Positions 35,497-43,867 of a DNA stretch of 57,758 bases are shown here, piece after piece. Location: contig CAKQRB010000001.1 of assembly GCA_934271195.1 (NCBI GenBank), forward strand, positions 1 to 57,758, written 5' to 3'. Numbering within the stretch: position 1 is the stretch's first letter; each line of letters starts with the position of its first letter. The DNA comes from an uncultured Alphaproteobacteria bacterium. Its GTDB lineage: Bacteria; Pseudomonadota; Alphaproteobacteria; RF32; CAG-239. Made by a program: the position numbers and the translations under genes. The notes below the pieces were generated by a model. It saw only the letters and a list, made by a program, of their open reading frames with translations. It searched no databases and had not been told where the DNA came from.

Positions 35497-36275
35497 AGGA
35501 ATGCCTGCTGCCGGATTGTTGTGAGCGAAATGCCAAGATAGATATGCTGGTGCTGCATTGTAGCGCCTATCCGGCTGATAAGTTGATTGATATTTTTAAG
35601 GAATACAAGGTCAGTTCTCATTATATTATTGATGAAAACGGTGAGATTTTCCGGTTGGTTGACGAGGCAAAAGCAGCGTATCATGCCGGCGTTGGTTTTT
35701 GGCGCGGGCGTTCCGACAGCTGCAATATGCGTTCCGTCGGTATTGAACTGGTGAATATGTCGCTCGGGCAGATGCCGTACAGCGAGGCGCAGATTGCAGC
35801 CTTGATTCCGTTATGCAAAGAGTTGATGCAAAAATATCAGATTGCGAGGGAAAACGTGGTCGGGCATTCGGACATTAAGCCTTTGGGCAAGGCTGATCCC
35901 GGGGTGTGTTTTCCGTGGCAGCGTTTGGCAGAAGAAGGAATCGGCCTGTGGTATAATCCGGCAGATGCAGAAAAAGCAGAAGAGAACAATGTTTCGGCCT
36001 TGTTGGCAAAAGTCGGTTATAATACGACGGATGAAGAAACAACCATTGCTTCGGCTTATGCGTTTCGTCGGCGTTTTTTGCCGGAAGAAGTCCTTATTGA
36101 CAAAGATGTGATGCATCTGGTGGACAATGTTTATCCGGTCGGTGATAAGTCTTTGTTATCTGGCAAAAAATTTATTAATTGTTTAAAAGCTGTGGCTTAT
36201 CGGTATGAAACGCTTGAAAATAGTTCAAAAGGTTATATGTTAGTCAACGAACGGCAAAACCGTTTATCAAGATAA
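35493..36275 (+). CDS. N-acetylmuramoyl-L-alanine amidase (Amidase_2 domain)
   Basis: 260 residues. Zinc ligands of the AmpD/PGRP fold: LVLHCSAY (His), VGHSDIKPLGKADPG (His and Asp), with AYHAGVG and RSVGIELVN between. There is no signal peptide, so it should act in the cytoplasm on recycled anhydro-muropeptides, like AmpD, fitting with NagZ encoded elsewhere in the window. The C-terminal 90 residues hold a helical region resembling a peptidoglycan-binding module. Coupled to the radical SAM gene by ATGA. Confidence 0.88.
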   Translation: MKECLLPDCCERNAKIDMLVLHCSAYPADKLIDIFKEYKVSSHYIIDENGEIFRLVDEAKAAYHAGVGFWRGRSDSCNMRSVGIELVNMSLGQMPYSEAQIAALIPLCKELMQKYQIARENVVGHSDIKPLGKADPGVCFPWQRLAEEGIGLWYNPADAEKAEENNVSALLAKVGYNTTDEETTIASAYAFRRRFLPEEVLIDKDVMHLVDNVYPVGDKSLLSGKKFINCLKAVAYRYETLENSSKGYMLVNERQNRLSR

Positions 36276-36324
36276 TTTCTAAGTATGTGTAGCGACTAAA
36301 ATTGTGTAGCAGCAATCGCAAAGT

Positions 36325-36350
36325 ACTGAACCGGAAGAGGTTTAGTCTTG
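36325..36350 (+). terminator. Possible intrinsic terminator after the amidase gene
   Basis: ACTGAACC/GGTTTAGT stem (one wobble), loop GGAAGA, followed by a U-rich but interrupted stretch. Confidence 0.45.
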
Positions 36351-36393
36351 TGTTTGTGTATACAAACTTAACTTTTGATAAGAGAGAGTCAAA

Positions 36394-37353
36394 GTGGAGA
36401 AAATTTTGGTCGATACGGAACTGACGCAGGAATCTATTGTTGCATTTGTCAAAACGGAGGAGGAGCTGCGTGATGTTGTAGCCAGCGAGGCTGACGGGCT
36501 GATTGTGATTGACGGTAGAGTGGAGCTGTCTTCAGGAGAGCCGTTGATATTGTTTGAGGGGCAGCGTCTGGCCGGTAACAGACGAGTTGGACGGAATGGT
36601 ATGTCCGAACTCGTTTTTCATCATCATAAAAGCTTTAATATTTTGAAAATGGCTGATGACAGCCAGATATCCGAGTTAAAAATCACGGTTGAGTTTGAGG
36701 ATTATAAACCGCAAGAGGCCTTGTTTGAGCTGAAAGGCAGTCAGGAAATCAAATTTCGTAATTTGTCGGTGGCGCTGATTAATTATTCCGGACGTGTTTT
36801 GGAAGATGTGAGCATTGTTTATCTGGACAATGATGCTTTGTTGGATTGTGAAGGGGATATTCTGATCGACGTTTTCGGCAATAAGCTGAAAGGTTTTAAG
36901 GCAGCAAACAACAGCAGGCTCAATTTTCGCGGTAATGTGGCGTTTGTTTCCGGCGGGCGGGAGAATTATGTTTTGTGGTTGTATAACAGCGCGACGGTTA
37001 ATTTGTTTTCACACTCCAGTCTCAGAGCGGATTATGCTGATGGAAACATTGCCGGAAACGGCGGAATTTTTAATTCTGACAGTACTGTCAACATTTTTGG
37101 AGGCTCCAGTCTTTATTTGGCCGGCGATAAGATTCTGGTTAACGAATCTGATACAATGAATGGCTTTTTTGTTTATAAAAATGCCGAGATTTCTATTCGC
37201 GGCTTGGCTTCTGACAAAGCGGACAAGTGGAAGTGTACGCGATTTTGGCGGCTACAGGAGGCCACAGACATCGGTTCTTTGGAGGTATATCAGTCTGAAT
37301 TTATAAGGGTCGAGGAATCAGATGTGCCGGAGAGCATCCAGAAAGCCTTGTAA
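36394..37353 (+). CDS. Predicted beta-helix protein of unknown function
   Basis: 319 residues from a GTG at 36394 with GAGAGAG ahead. Short beta repeats with recurring N/S-rich turns (NNSRLNFRGN, NSATVNLFSHS, SDSTVNIFGGS) suggest a right-handed parallel beta helix of the pectate-lyase type. There is no signal peptide, which is unusual for such proteins. No catalytic residues were recognised. The last 36 bases overlap convergently with ruvX. Confidence 0.65.
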   Translation: MEKILVDTELTQESIVAFVKTEEELRDVVASEADGLIVIDGRVELSSGEPLILFEGQRLAGNRRVGRNGMSELVFHHHKSFNILKMADDSQISELKITVEFEDYKPQEALFELKGSQEIKFRNLSVALINYSGRVLEDVSIVYLDNDALLDCEGDILIDVFGNKLKGFKAANNSRLNFRGNVAFVSGGRENYVLWLYNSATVNLFSHSSLRADYADGNIAGNGGIFNSDSTVNIFGGSSLYLAGDKILVNESDTMNGFFVYKNAEISIRGLASDKADKWKCTRFWRLQEATDIGSLEVYQSEFIRVEESDVPESIQKAL

Positions 37354-37776
37354 TATGTATGCGGCGGCGGAGCTGTCAAGAATTTCTTTACGGCGCTTGC
37401 GTGACATATCAACTTCTTTTATCAGAAAATTTTCCATGGCGCGGGATGACAGGCGTTCGTCCCAAAAGGCAACAGGAAGACCGGTTTGTTCTCTGACTTC
37501 GTCCGCAAATTTGCGTACCTGTTCCGCCGTTTCGCCTTCCGTGCCGTCCATTTGCAACGGCAGACCGAAAACCAGACCGCCGGCTTCTTTTTCTCTAATG
37601 ATTTTAACAATCTCGGCAATGTCTTTAGAACTTTCTGTTCGGTGAATGGTCTTGTAAGAGGTGGCTACCATTAAAAGCAGATCACTGACCGCAACGCCGA
37701 GACGTTTGGTGCCGAAGTCAAATCCGATAACTGATTTATAAGCTGGAAGGGCTTGTTTGAATTCTTTGATTTCCAT
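37318..37776 (-). CDS. ruvX: Holliday junction resolvase-like / pre-16S rRNA nuclease YqgF
   Basis: 152 residues. RNase H fold with VIGFDFGTKRLGVAVSD (first catalytic Asp), LVFGLPLQMDG (with Asp) and FWDERLSS, and the DSSAAAYILQ C-terminal helix with the last Asp. YqgF matures the 16S rRNA 5' end in E. coli. It overlaps the convergent beta-helix gene by 36 bases. Confidence 0.94.
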   Translation of the reverse strand: MEIKEFKQALPAYKSVIGFDFGTKRLGVAVSDLLLMVATSYKTIHRTESSKDIAEIVKIIREKEAGGLVFGLPLQMDGTEGETAEQVRKFADEVREQTGLPVAFWDERLSSRAMENFLIKEVDMSRKRRKEILDSSAAAYILQGFLDALRHI

Positions 37777-37866
37777 GTTTAATTATTCTTTTTGCTAATT
37801 GATTTTTAATAATATTAATATAAGATGTGCGCAAATAAAAGCTTTTTTTGTGATGAGGGTAAAAGA

Positions 37867-39171
37867 ATGAAGTTAAAATATGTTCTGGTTATGGTATTGT
37901 GTCTGTTTGCCGCCGGTAATGTAAAAGCCGAGCTGGAGATTGAAGTGGCAGGTGCGCAACGCGATCCGATGCCGATTGCTTTTCCCGAGATGATTCATGA
38001 CGGTTTTTTTGTGGGACAGTATGCAAATCGGATCCGAGATGTGGTTATAGCAGATTTGGAAAGTTCCGGTTTGTTCCGCATTATTAATGATAACAGTTAT
38101 ATTCAAGAATTTTCTTCAATGGATCAGGAGCCGAAGTTTGTGGATTGGACGGCGATTAATGCGCACGCGCTGGTTCAGAGTTCTGTGGTGGAAATTTCTG
38201 GCAACAAGCTGCGGGTCGAGTTCAGATTGTGGGACGTACCGGCAGAGAATCAGCTTAAAGGGCAGTCTTTTACCACGACTAAAGACAATTGGCGCAGGGT
38301 AGCGCATGTGATTGCCGATGCAATTTACGAGCGTCTGACCGGTGACAAAGGTTATTTTGATACCCGTGTCGTTTATGTATCAGAGAGCGGGCCGGTAACC
38401 AGACGAATCAAACGTTTGGCAATTATGGATCAAGACGGTGAAAATCATAAATTTTTGACTTCCGGCGCGACTATGGCTTTGACACCGCGTTTTTCTCCAA
38501 ATCTGCAAAAGGTAGCTTATATTTCGTTTTCTTCTTCTGCGCCCAAAGTTTATATTCTGGATTTGGAAACAGGAAAGCAGGAACTGGTCGGACATTTTCC
38601 GGGCATGACTTTTGCGCCGCGTTTTTCTCCAGACAGCAAAAAGCTGCTGCTCAGTTATGCCAACAATGGCAGAACCAATATTTATGAAATGGATTTGGAG
38701 CGCCGAACCAGCAAAAAGCTGACTAACAGTTCAGCAATTGACACTTCTCCAAGTTATTCTCCTGAAGGAGAACAGATTGTTTTTAGTTCAGATCGTGCCG
38801 GCAATCAGCAGCTTTATGTTATGAATAACGATGGTTCTGATGTAAAGCGTATCAGCCGCGGATTGGGTAGTTATGCAACGCCGGTGTGGTCACCGCGCGG
38901 AGACTATATTGCTTTTACCAAAATTTTGGGCGGTCAATTTTATATCGGCGTGATGTATCCGGACGGTACGGGTGAGAGAATGCTTGACAGCGGTTATCTG
39001 GTTGAGGCGCCGGTGTGGTCTCCAAACGGACGTGTGTTGATGTATTTTCGTCAGGAAAAAGGGTCTAATCATGTTAAACTTTATTCAATTGACCTGACAG
39101 GCTATAACAAGCGGCAGATTATTACACCGAGTGATGCGTCGGATCCGGCATGGTCGCCGCTCCTCCCGTAA
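37867..39171 (+). CDS. tolB: Tol-Pal system periplasmic protein TolB
   Basis: 434 residues from the ATG at 37867; the frame is open 14 codons further upstream, but the signal peptide (cleaved about at AGNVKA|E) sets the start. An N-terminal alpha/beta domain (21-165) precedes a six-bladed beta propeller with repeated RFSPN/YSPEG/WSPRG blades. It links Pal with TolA during division and outer-membrane constriction. pal, tolQ, tolR and tolA are not in the window. Confidence 0.95.
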   Translation: MKLKYVLVMVLCLFAAGNVKAELEIEVAGAQRDPMPIAFPEMIHDGFFVGQYANRIRDVVIADLESSGLFRIINDNSYIQEFSSMDQEPKFVDWTAINAHALVQSSVVEISGNKLRVEFRLWDVPAENQLKGQSFTTTKDNWRRVAHVIADAIYERLTGDKGYFDTRVVYVSESGPVTRRIKRLAIMDQDGENHKFLTSGATMALTPRFSPNLQKVAYISFSSSAPKVYILDLETGKQELVGHFPGMTFAPRFSPDSKKLLLSYANNGRTNIYEMDLERRTSKKLTNSSAIDTSPSYSPEGEQIVFSSDRAGNQQLYVMNNDGSDVKRISRGLGSYATPVWSPRGDYIAFTKILGGQFYIGVMYPDGTGERMLDSGYLVEAPVWSPNGRVLMYFRQEKGSNHVKLYSIDLTGYNKRQIITPSDASDPAWSPLLP

Positions 39172-39192
39172 AAAACGCGCATAATGGTCTAT

Positions 39193-39270
39193 TAATACAG
39201 AAAAAACCTTTAAGGCTAAGTCATGTACCACCACGTACACTCCTGTCGCCTTAAAGGTTTTTTCTTATTA
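39193..39270. repeat. GTAC-loop hairpin element E, after tolB
   Basis: TAATACAG start, CTTATTA end. The 16-bp arms AAAAAACCTTTAAGGC and its perfect complement enclose TAAGTCATGTAC-CACCAC-GTACACTCCTGTC (core 39221-39241). It starts 21 bases after the tolB stop and would act as a strong terminator-like structure in both directions. Confidence 0.85.
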
Positions 39271-39301
39271 CTAGCCTCATTCTCCGCAGTTTTTATAAAA
39301 A

Positions 39302-39420
39302 ACGCGCAATACGGATGCCTAATACAGAAAAAGAAAATCCGGCTAAGTTACGTACGTCTATGTACGCGCCTGTCGCTAAAATTCTTTTTTCTTATTATTC
39401 GTCTTAGGCATCTAGGCGCG
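39302..39420. repeat. GTAC-loop hairpin element F, after tolB
   Basis: Outer arms GATGCCTAA/TTAGGCATC pair perfectly, with GCGC on each flank. Inner arms of AAAAAGAA/TTCTTTTT type surround AAGTTACGTAC-GTCTAT-GTACGCGCCTGTC (core 39348-39368). Compared with element E, the T-A pair closing GTAC is C-G here. 39298-39338 recurs at 24399-24439. Confidence 0.8.
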
Positions 39421-39475
39421 CTGCGGTTGCTCACGCTTTTCTTGCTTGCCAAGATGTTCCAAAGAGCTTGCAGAC

Positions 39476-39503
39476 AAAAACAACCGGAGCTGCGGTTGTT
39501 TTT
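39476..39503 (+). terminator. Terminator-like hairpin in the tolB-glmM gap
   Basis: AAAAACAACCG/CGGTTGTTTTT, 11-bp perfect stem, 6-base loop. No gene is seen in 39421-39696 apart from this and a lone TAGTACAG motif at about 39551. Confidence 0.65.
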
Positions 39504-39696
39504 ACTTAGCGCTTCTATCACGTTTTTTACAGCGGTCTGAAGGTGCATTTAGTACAGAAAAATTTTAATGTTAAGTCTGGATTGTAATATTCCATAATAA
39601 AACTTGTATGAAAAGCGCAGAAACTATGCTTGAGTTTTTGTATGATTGTGGCAAGATGTTCATAAATTGAATTTGCATTTTGTAACGGAGGTCAGT

Positions 39697-41031
39697 ATGT
39701 CAGACAAGCTTTTTGGAACAGACGGTGTGCGCGGTAAGGCGAATATTTTTCCGATGACTGCGGATTTTGCTCTTAAGCTGGGAAAAGCCCTGGGAACAAT
39801 GTTTTCCGGCAAGATTGCCATTGCCAAAGACACACGCGTTTCCTGTGATATGTTGGAGAGTTCTTTGGCTGCCGGCCTGACTTCTATGGGGTGTGACGTG
39901 CTGATTCTCGGTGTGCTGCCGACGCCGGTTGCGGCAATGGTAACGCCCGGGCTGAATGTGACGATGACGATTATGATTTCTGCATCGCATAATCCTTATT
40001 TTGACAATGGTATTAAGCTGATTAAAGCTGACGGGCATAAATTTTCCGATGATATGACGGCAAAGCTTGAGGCATTGGTTCAGGCAGACGAATTTGTACC
40101 GAATCCTGATAAAATCGGCCGGATTGAATATGATTCCAAGGCAGTTACGCCGTATCTGAGCAAAATTGCCGCCATCAAACGCAACAGCTTTCCGCTTTCC
40201 GGACTTAAAGTCGTTATTGATTGTGCAAACGGCGCTTTTTCTAAAATTGCACCGCAGGTTTTTAAGGATTTCGGAGCAGACGTGACCGCAATCGGGGTTT
40301 CGCCTGACGGTTATAATATTAATAAAGACTGCGGTTCTACTCATACCGAGCTGATGAGCAAGACCGTGGTTGAAGAGAATGCCGATATCGGTATTGCTTT
40401 AGACGGCGACGGCGACCGGATTATTGTTTGTGATGACAAAGGAAACCGGCTGGACGGGGATCAGATTATTGCTTTTCTCGGACAATATCTGAAGCAGGAC
40501 GGGAAATTGAAGGGCAATGCCGTAGTTGCTACAATCTGGTCTAATATGGGGCTGGAAAAATTTTGTCATTCTTTGGAAATTGATTTTTACCGGACAGCAG
40601 TCGGAGAGCGCTATGTGACGGAAAAAATGCGTGAAATCGGTTCTAATTTCGGCGGAGAAGAATCCGGTCATATGGTCTTGGACGATTTTGCTCCGACCGG
40701 AGACGGCTTGATTGCCGGTTTGACGATTTGTCTGGGGTTATTGAAAACCCGCAAAAAGATGAGCAAAGTTTTTCCGGTTTTTGAGAAATGTCCGTGCAAA
40801 ATTGATAATTTGCGTTTTGCAACAAGGGAAAAAGTTGCCGAAGTGATGAATGATCCTCTGGTGCAGAGTGCTATAGAAGCTGCTAAAAACGAGATTTCCG
40901 GTAAAGGTTCCGTGATTGTTCGCAAGTCAGGTACAGAGCCGCTGATCAAAGTTCGGGTTGAGGCCGAAGATGAGATATTGGTTCAGAAAATCAGTGCCGG
41001 AATTAATGATATGCTTTCCAAGTTTATGTAA
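39697..41031 (+). CDS. glmM: Phosphoglucosamine mutase
   Basis: 444 residues from the ATG at 39697, with an ACGGAGG ribosome site; the longer frame lacks one. LFGTDGVRG opens the protein. The active-site serine is in MISASHNPYFDNGIKL, the metal loop is DGDGDR and the C-terminal phosphate-binding loop is RKSGTEPLIKVRVE. It converts glucosamine-6-P to glucosamine-1-P for peptidoglycan and LPS precursors. It seems to be a single gene behind repeat DNA. Confidence 0.97.
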   Translation: MSDKLFGTDGVRGKANIFPMTADFALKLGKALGTMFSGKIAIAKDTRVSCDMLESSLAAGLTSMGCDVLILGVLPTPVAAMVTPGLNVTMTIMISASHNPYFDNGIKLIKADGHKFSDDMTAKLEALVQADEFVPNPDKIGRIEYDSKAVTPYLSKIAAIKRNSFPLSGLKVVIDCANGAFSKIAPQVFKDFGADVTAIGVSPDGYNINKDCGSTHTELMSKTVVEENADIGIALDGDGDRIIVCDDKGNRLDGDQIIAFLGQYLKQDGKLKGNAVVATIWSNMGLEKFCHSLEIDFYRTAVGERYVTEKMREIGSNFGGEESGHMVLDDFAPTGDGLIAGLTICLGLLKTRKKMSKVFPVFEKCPCKIDNLRFATREKVAEVMNDPLVQSAIEAAKNEISGKGSVIVRKSGTEPLIKVRVEAEDEILVQKISAGINDMLSKFM

Positions 41032-41120
41032 AATAAGGACTTTTTGATATAATCATAAGATTTTGTTTACTTTTTGACGTTATCTTATTATCATGTCCGT
41101 AATTTATATGGGAGAGAATA

Positions 41121-41330
41121 ATGGGAAAAATATGGCAAAGTGATTTTTTATCCAATGCTGCAGAACTGGAAAAGACAATTAAGAAACGCGGCAATCTGGC
41201 TTTGGTTTCTTCTTATACCAGCAAAGACGGTTCTGTTTTTTCTGCAAAAAAACGTTATATCTGGCCGAATTTTTATGCCGAGAGCAGCTCCCGTCGCGTG
41301 ACCAAGAGAGTTTGGGGCAGAGATTTGTAG
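41121..41330 (+). CDS. Small basic protein of unknown function
   Basis: 69 residues. GGGAGAG ribosome site ahead of ATG. No signal or membrane part. There is a charged helix, then a VFSAKKRYIWPNFY segment and a basic C-terminus (SRRVTKRVWGRDL). Not recognised. The next gene starts 16 bases downstream and is probably co-transcribed. Confidence 0.55.
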   Translation: MGKIWQSDFLSNAAELEKTIKKRGNLALVSSYTSKDGSVFSAKKRYIWPNFYAESSSRRVTKRVWGRDL

Positions 41331-41346
41331 GCGCAGGGATTCAAAC

Positions 41347-41670
41347 ATGATTAAAGGCATTGTGGCGTTGTTTACGTCTGGAGCAATTTTTAATCCGATG
41401 ATTTTGCTCGGTATTGTGTTTGGGATTTTGTTTGAGGTCAAGATGACTTATGAACAGATGATGGAACATGTTTATAAAAATTATCATTTTTATCTGCTCG
41501 CATTATTGTTGGCTGCGGCGTATAATTTTGTTTTTCATAAAATGTATTGCGGAAAAGACTGCGACAGGCTGGATATGGGAGCAATGGTAGGCAATATTAT
41601 ATTTTCCGCGCTTAAGTTTGTTGCTTCAAGCGTGCTGACAATCGCTTTTATTGAGGTGTTGGCGTTTTAG
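41347..41670 (+). CDS. Small membrane protein of unknown function
   Basis: 107 residues with three predicted membrane segments (about 11-29, 46-64 and 80-105) and a short loop with two cysteines (MYCGKDCDR). AGGG lies ahead of ATG. Follows the 69-residue gene closely. Its last four bases overlap the convergent YjfB-like gene. Confidence 0.6.
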   Translation: MIKGIVALFTSGAIFNPMILLGIVFGILFEVKMTYEQMMEHVYKNYHFYLLALLLAAAYNFVFHKMYCGKDCDRLDMGAMVGNIIFSALKFVASSVLTIAFIEVLAF

Positions 41671-41843
41671 ATTGAAATGTCAACGTTATGGCCGAGAAAT
41701 TCTGACGGCGGTACAACGGCGGCCGAATCTCCCAACAGGGCTTCCATAACCTGCTGCTGCATTTCAATTGCATTCTTTATCAGGCTCATTTGCATCTTTT
41801 GTATGCTTAGCATATAAGAACTGATTGCTCCGATTTCTGCCAT
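41667..41843 (-). CDS. YjfB-like small protein
   Basis: 58 residues read from ATG at 41843, with an AAGGA ribosome site eight bases ahead. The sequence is MAEIGAISSYMLSIQKMQMS followed by a helix (LIKNAIEMQQQVMEALL) and a short tail. This is the size and pattern of the YjfB family of putative motility proteins (N-terminal helix, conserved A/M-rich second helix), though the match is by eye. It lies convergent to the membrane protein gene. No flagellar genes are in the window. Confidence 0.55.
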   Translation of the reverse strand: MAEIGAISSYMLSIQKMQMSLIKNAIEMQQQVMEALLGDSAAVVPPSEFLGHNVDISI

Positions 41844-41951
41844 GATAAAATCCTTTTTTCTTCAAACTAAAATTTATTATAGCATAAATTTATTAAACTT
41901 TCACTAAAAATTTAAATGAATAGTCAGGTTTGATATTGACAAAGGAGCAAT

Positions 41952-42005
41952 ATGGCAATATTCCTTGTATATCAAATGTTTCTGTTGTATTGGGTGAAAA
42001 AATGA
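41952..42005 (+). CDS. Possible 17-residue hydrophobic leader peptide
   Basis: ATG at 41952 follows an AAAGGAG ribosome site and encodes MAIFLVYQMFLLYWVKK. Its stop overlaps the next start as ATGA. That pattern suggests translational coupling. A weak promoter-like pair (TTGACA at 41936, TATTCC at 41959) overlaps it, and if that is used the peptide would not be made. Confidence 0.35.
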   Translation: MAIFLVYQMFLLYWVKK

Positions 42006-42289
42006 AAAAACTTTTTTTTATTGTGCTGACAGTTGTTATCTTAATGGTTGCCGGCAGTTTTATTAAAGAGATGCTGCGTCAGCAGGCAGAGAATCAGAGT
42101 AACAGCGTGGCTTTGGTTGACGGTTGCGATTGCAATGTTGAGCGCGTTTGTGAAGATGGAGATCAGGCTTGTCAGGATAAGATGGTTGAATGCGGTTGCA
42201 ATATTGATGCTGAAAATAGTGTCGAAGAAGTTGTGGAAGATCATCCGGAGCTGACCAGTGATGAAGATGAAACGATAGTTTCAGAATAA
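42002..42289 (+). CDS. Small exported or membrane-anchored acidic protein
   Basis: 95 residues. A membrane/signal helix at about 4-20 lacks a lipobox. The remainder is acidic and has six cysteines in pairs (CDC, CEDGDQAC, CGC). The start at 42002 is chosen because the hydrophobic helix begins there; the frame is open to 41930. Not recognised. A strong terminator follows. Confidence 0.55.
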   Translation: MKKLFFIVLTVVILMVAGSFIKEMLRQQAENQSNSVALVDGCDCNVERVCEDGDQACQDKMVECGCNIDAENSVEEVVEDHPELTSDEDETIVSE

Positions 42290-42306
42290 TTTTTATTTGA
42301 AAATAC

Positions 42307-42346
42307 AAAAAATCCCGAAATTACATATAACTTTCGGGATTTTTTT
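42307..42346 (+). terminator. Intrinsic terminator
   Basis: AAAAAATCCCGAAA/TTTCGGGATTTTTT, 14-bp perfect stem with an 11-base loop and a T run. Confidence 0.9.
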
Positions 42347-42402
42347 GTTGTGGAAGGCTTGGTACTCAGCAACAATTGTTTCCGCTTCCTTTGGCTGCAT
42401 GG

Positions 42403-42426
42403 ATTGCCGGATCGAAGTCCGGCAAT
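42403..42426. repeat. REP-like palindrome
   Basis: ATTGCCGGA-N6-TCCGGCAAT, 9-bp perfect arms. Palindromes of the type GGATTGCCGG...CCGGCAATGAC are common intergenic repeats in proteobacteria. One copy is seen in this window. Confidence 0.6.
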
Positions 42427-42469
42427 GACAATACAGCTACTATACTACAATAAAACATCGGTTTAATAC

Positions 42470-42690
42470 ATAACGAAAAGTTGAATGAGACTTTTGGACA
42501 GAAGAGTGGGAAAAGCAGAGAAGATTTTGGCTAAAGAGGCTAGTGGGAAGAGAAGGAGGAGAAGGGGAAGAGGAAAACAAAGAGGTAATAATGGAGATGT
42601 GAGATGAAGCGGGATTGACAGTAAGAAAAGAGATGAAGGAGTATGAGCGAGAAATGGGAGGCTGTTATACTTTGTAATATTTTTTGAAGC
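42470..42690. repeat. Purine-strand-biased intergenic element, copy 2
   Basis: Matches the head of the element at 236-310 over about 75 bases, then continues as an A+G-rich tract of independent sequence to about 42660. In contrast to copy 1 it lies upstream of a plus-strand gene. From 42690 to 42892 the DNA is AT-rich, with two AGCGCT palindromes at about 42749 and 42778 and no gene. Confidence 0.6.
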
Positions 42691-42892
42691 TCTGGTCAAA
42701 CAAGAGGGCGATTTTTTTGTTGCAGAGCAAAAAAAATATAATATATTAGCGCTAAGTTATTTATTAATGCGCAAACAGCGCTTATATCATTTACATGAGA
42801 CTTTTTATTCAGATCCTTCGGGGTAAATGTTGTTTTGTGCAATTTTGGTTGGACTGTTTCTGAACAAGGAACATTGTATAGGGAGAAAAAAT

Positions 42893-43843
42893 ATGAAGGT
42901 AGGAATTATCGGTGCCGGCAGTGTCGGAAGCGCAACGGCTTTTGCTTTGATTATGCGTGGTGTGGCCCGTAAGGTTGTTTTGATTGATGCAAATGAAAAG
43001 CGCGCTATGGCCGAGGCTATGGATATTGCCCATGCAACCCCGTTTGCTTATGCCAATAAGGTGAAGTACGGCACTTATGAAGATCTGGCCGGTGCCGAAG
43101 TTGTGATTATTACGGCCGGTGCTAATCAGAAACCGGGCGAGACCCGTATTGACCTTTTGGGACGCAACGTAAAAATTTTTGAGAGCATTATTCCGCAGGT
43201 GGTTGCCGCCGCTCCGAATACAACCCTGCTGATTACGGCTAATCCGGCAGATATTATGACCGAAGTTGCCTTGAAGCTTTCCGGTTTTCCAAAAGAAAGG
43301 GTCATTGGCAGCGGCACAGTTTTGGATACTTCCCGTTTCAGAACGCTGCTGGGGTATCATCTCGGGGTTTCTCCGAAGTCTATTCATGCCAATGTTTTAG
43401 GCGAGCATGGCGACAGCGAGGTTTTGATTTGGTCTAACGGAGATGCCGGTACGGTACAAATTGAAGAACTGGCAAAAATGGAAGGCAGACCCTTTACGGC
43501 TGAAGTTAAAGCCGAAATTGATGACTGTGTTCGCAATGCCGCTTATAAAATCATTGATGGCAAAGGCGCGACTTTCTATGGTATTGCAGGTGCTTTGTGC
43601 CGGATTTGTCAGGCTATTACAACCAACGAATATGCAATTTTGACTGTATCTTCTCATCATGATGACGTGGAAGGGATTAAAGATGTTTGTTTGTCTTTGC
43701 CGACGGTTGTCGGAAAGCGCGGAGTTCACAGTGTCATCTATCCGAAATTGTCTGAGGGTGAGCGTCATGATTTGAAACTCAGCGCCGAGAAAATTAAAGA
43801 ATATTCTGATCAGGCTTTGGAAATTATTGCTAAAAAGGCTTAA
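42893..43843 (+). CDS. ldh: L-lactate dehydrogenase
   Basis: 316 residues from the ATG at 42893 (GGGAG ahead); the longer frame upstream lacks a ribosome site. Rossmann motif GIIGAGSVGSA; active-site loop AGANQKPGETR; catalytic GEHGDSE. The residue before KPGETR is Gln 79, which sets lactate/pyruvate specificity; malate dehydrogenases have Arg there. It regenerates NAD+ from pyruvate in fermentation. The promoter region holds the two AGCGCT palindromes, which could be operators. Confidence 0.93.
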   Translation: MKVGIIGAGSVGSATAFALIMRGVARKVVLIDANEKRAMAEAMDIAHATPFAYANKVKYGTYEDLAGAEVVIITAGANQKPGETRIDLLGRNVKIFESIIPQVVAAAPNTTLLITANPADIMTEVALKLSGFPKERVIGSGTVLDTSRFRTLLGYHLGVSPKSIHANVLGEHGDSEVLIWSNGDAGTVQIEELAKMEGRPFTAEVKAEIDDCVRNAAYKIIDGKGATFYGIAGALCRICQAITTNEYAILTVSSHHDDVEGIKDVCLSLPTVVGKRGVHSVIYPKLSEGERHDLKLSAEKIKEYSDQALEIIAKKA

Positions 43844-43867
43844 AAACTAAGCGGTTGTGTTTGCAAT

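Noticed and set aside
24287..39420. CRISPR array
   Set aside because: The repeats are hairpins of variable arms at scattered sites, not direct repeats with regular spacers, and no cas genes are present.
42893..43843. Malate dehydrogenase
   Set aside because: The specificity position holds Gln (NQKPGETR) rather than Arg, as in L-lactate dehydrogenases.
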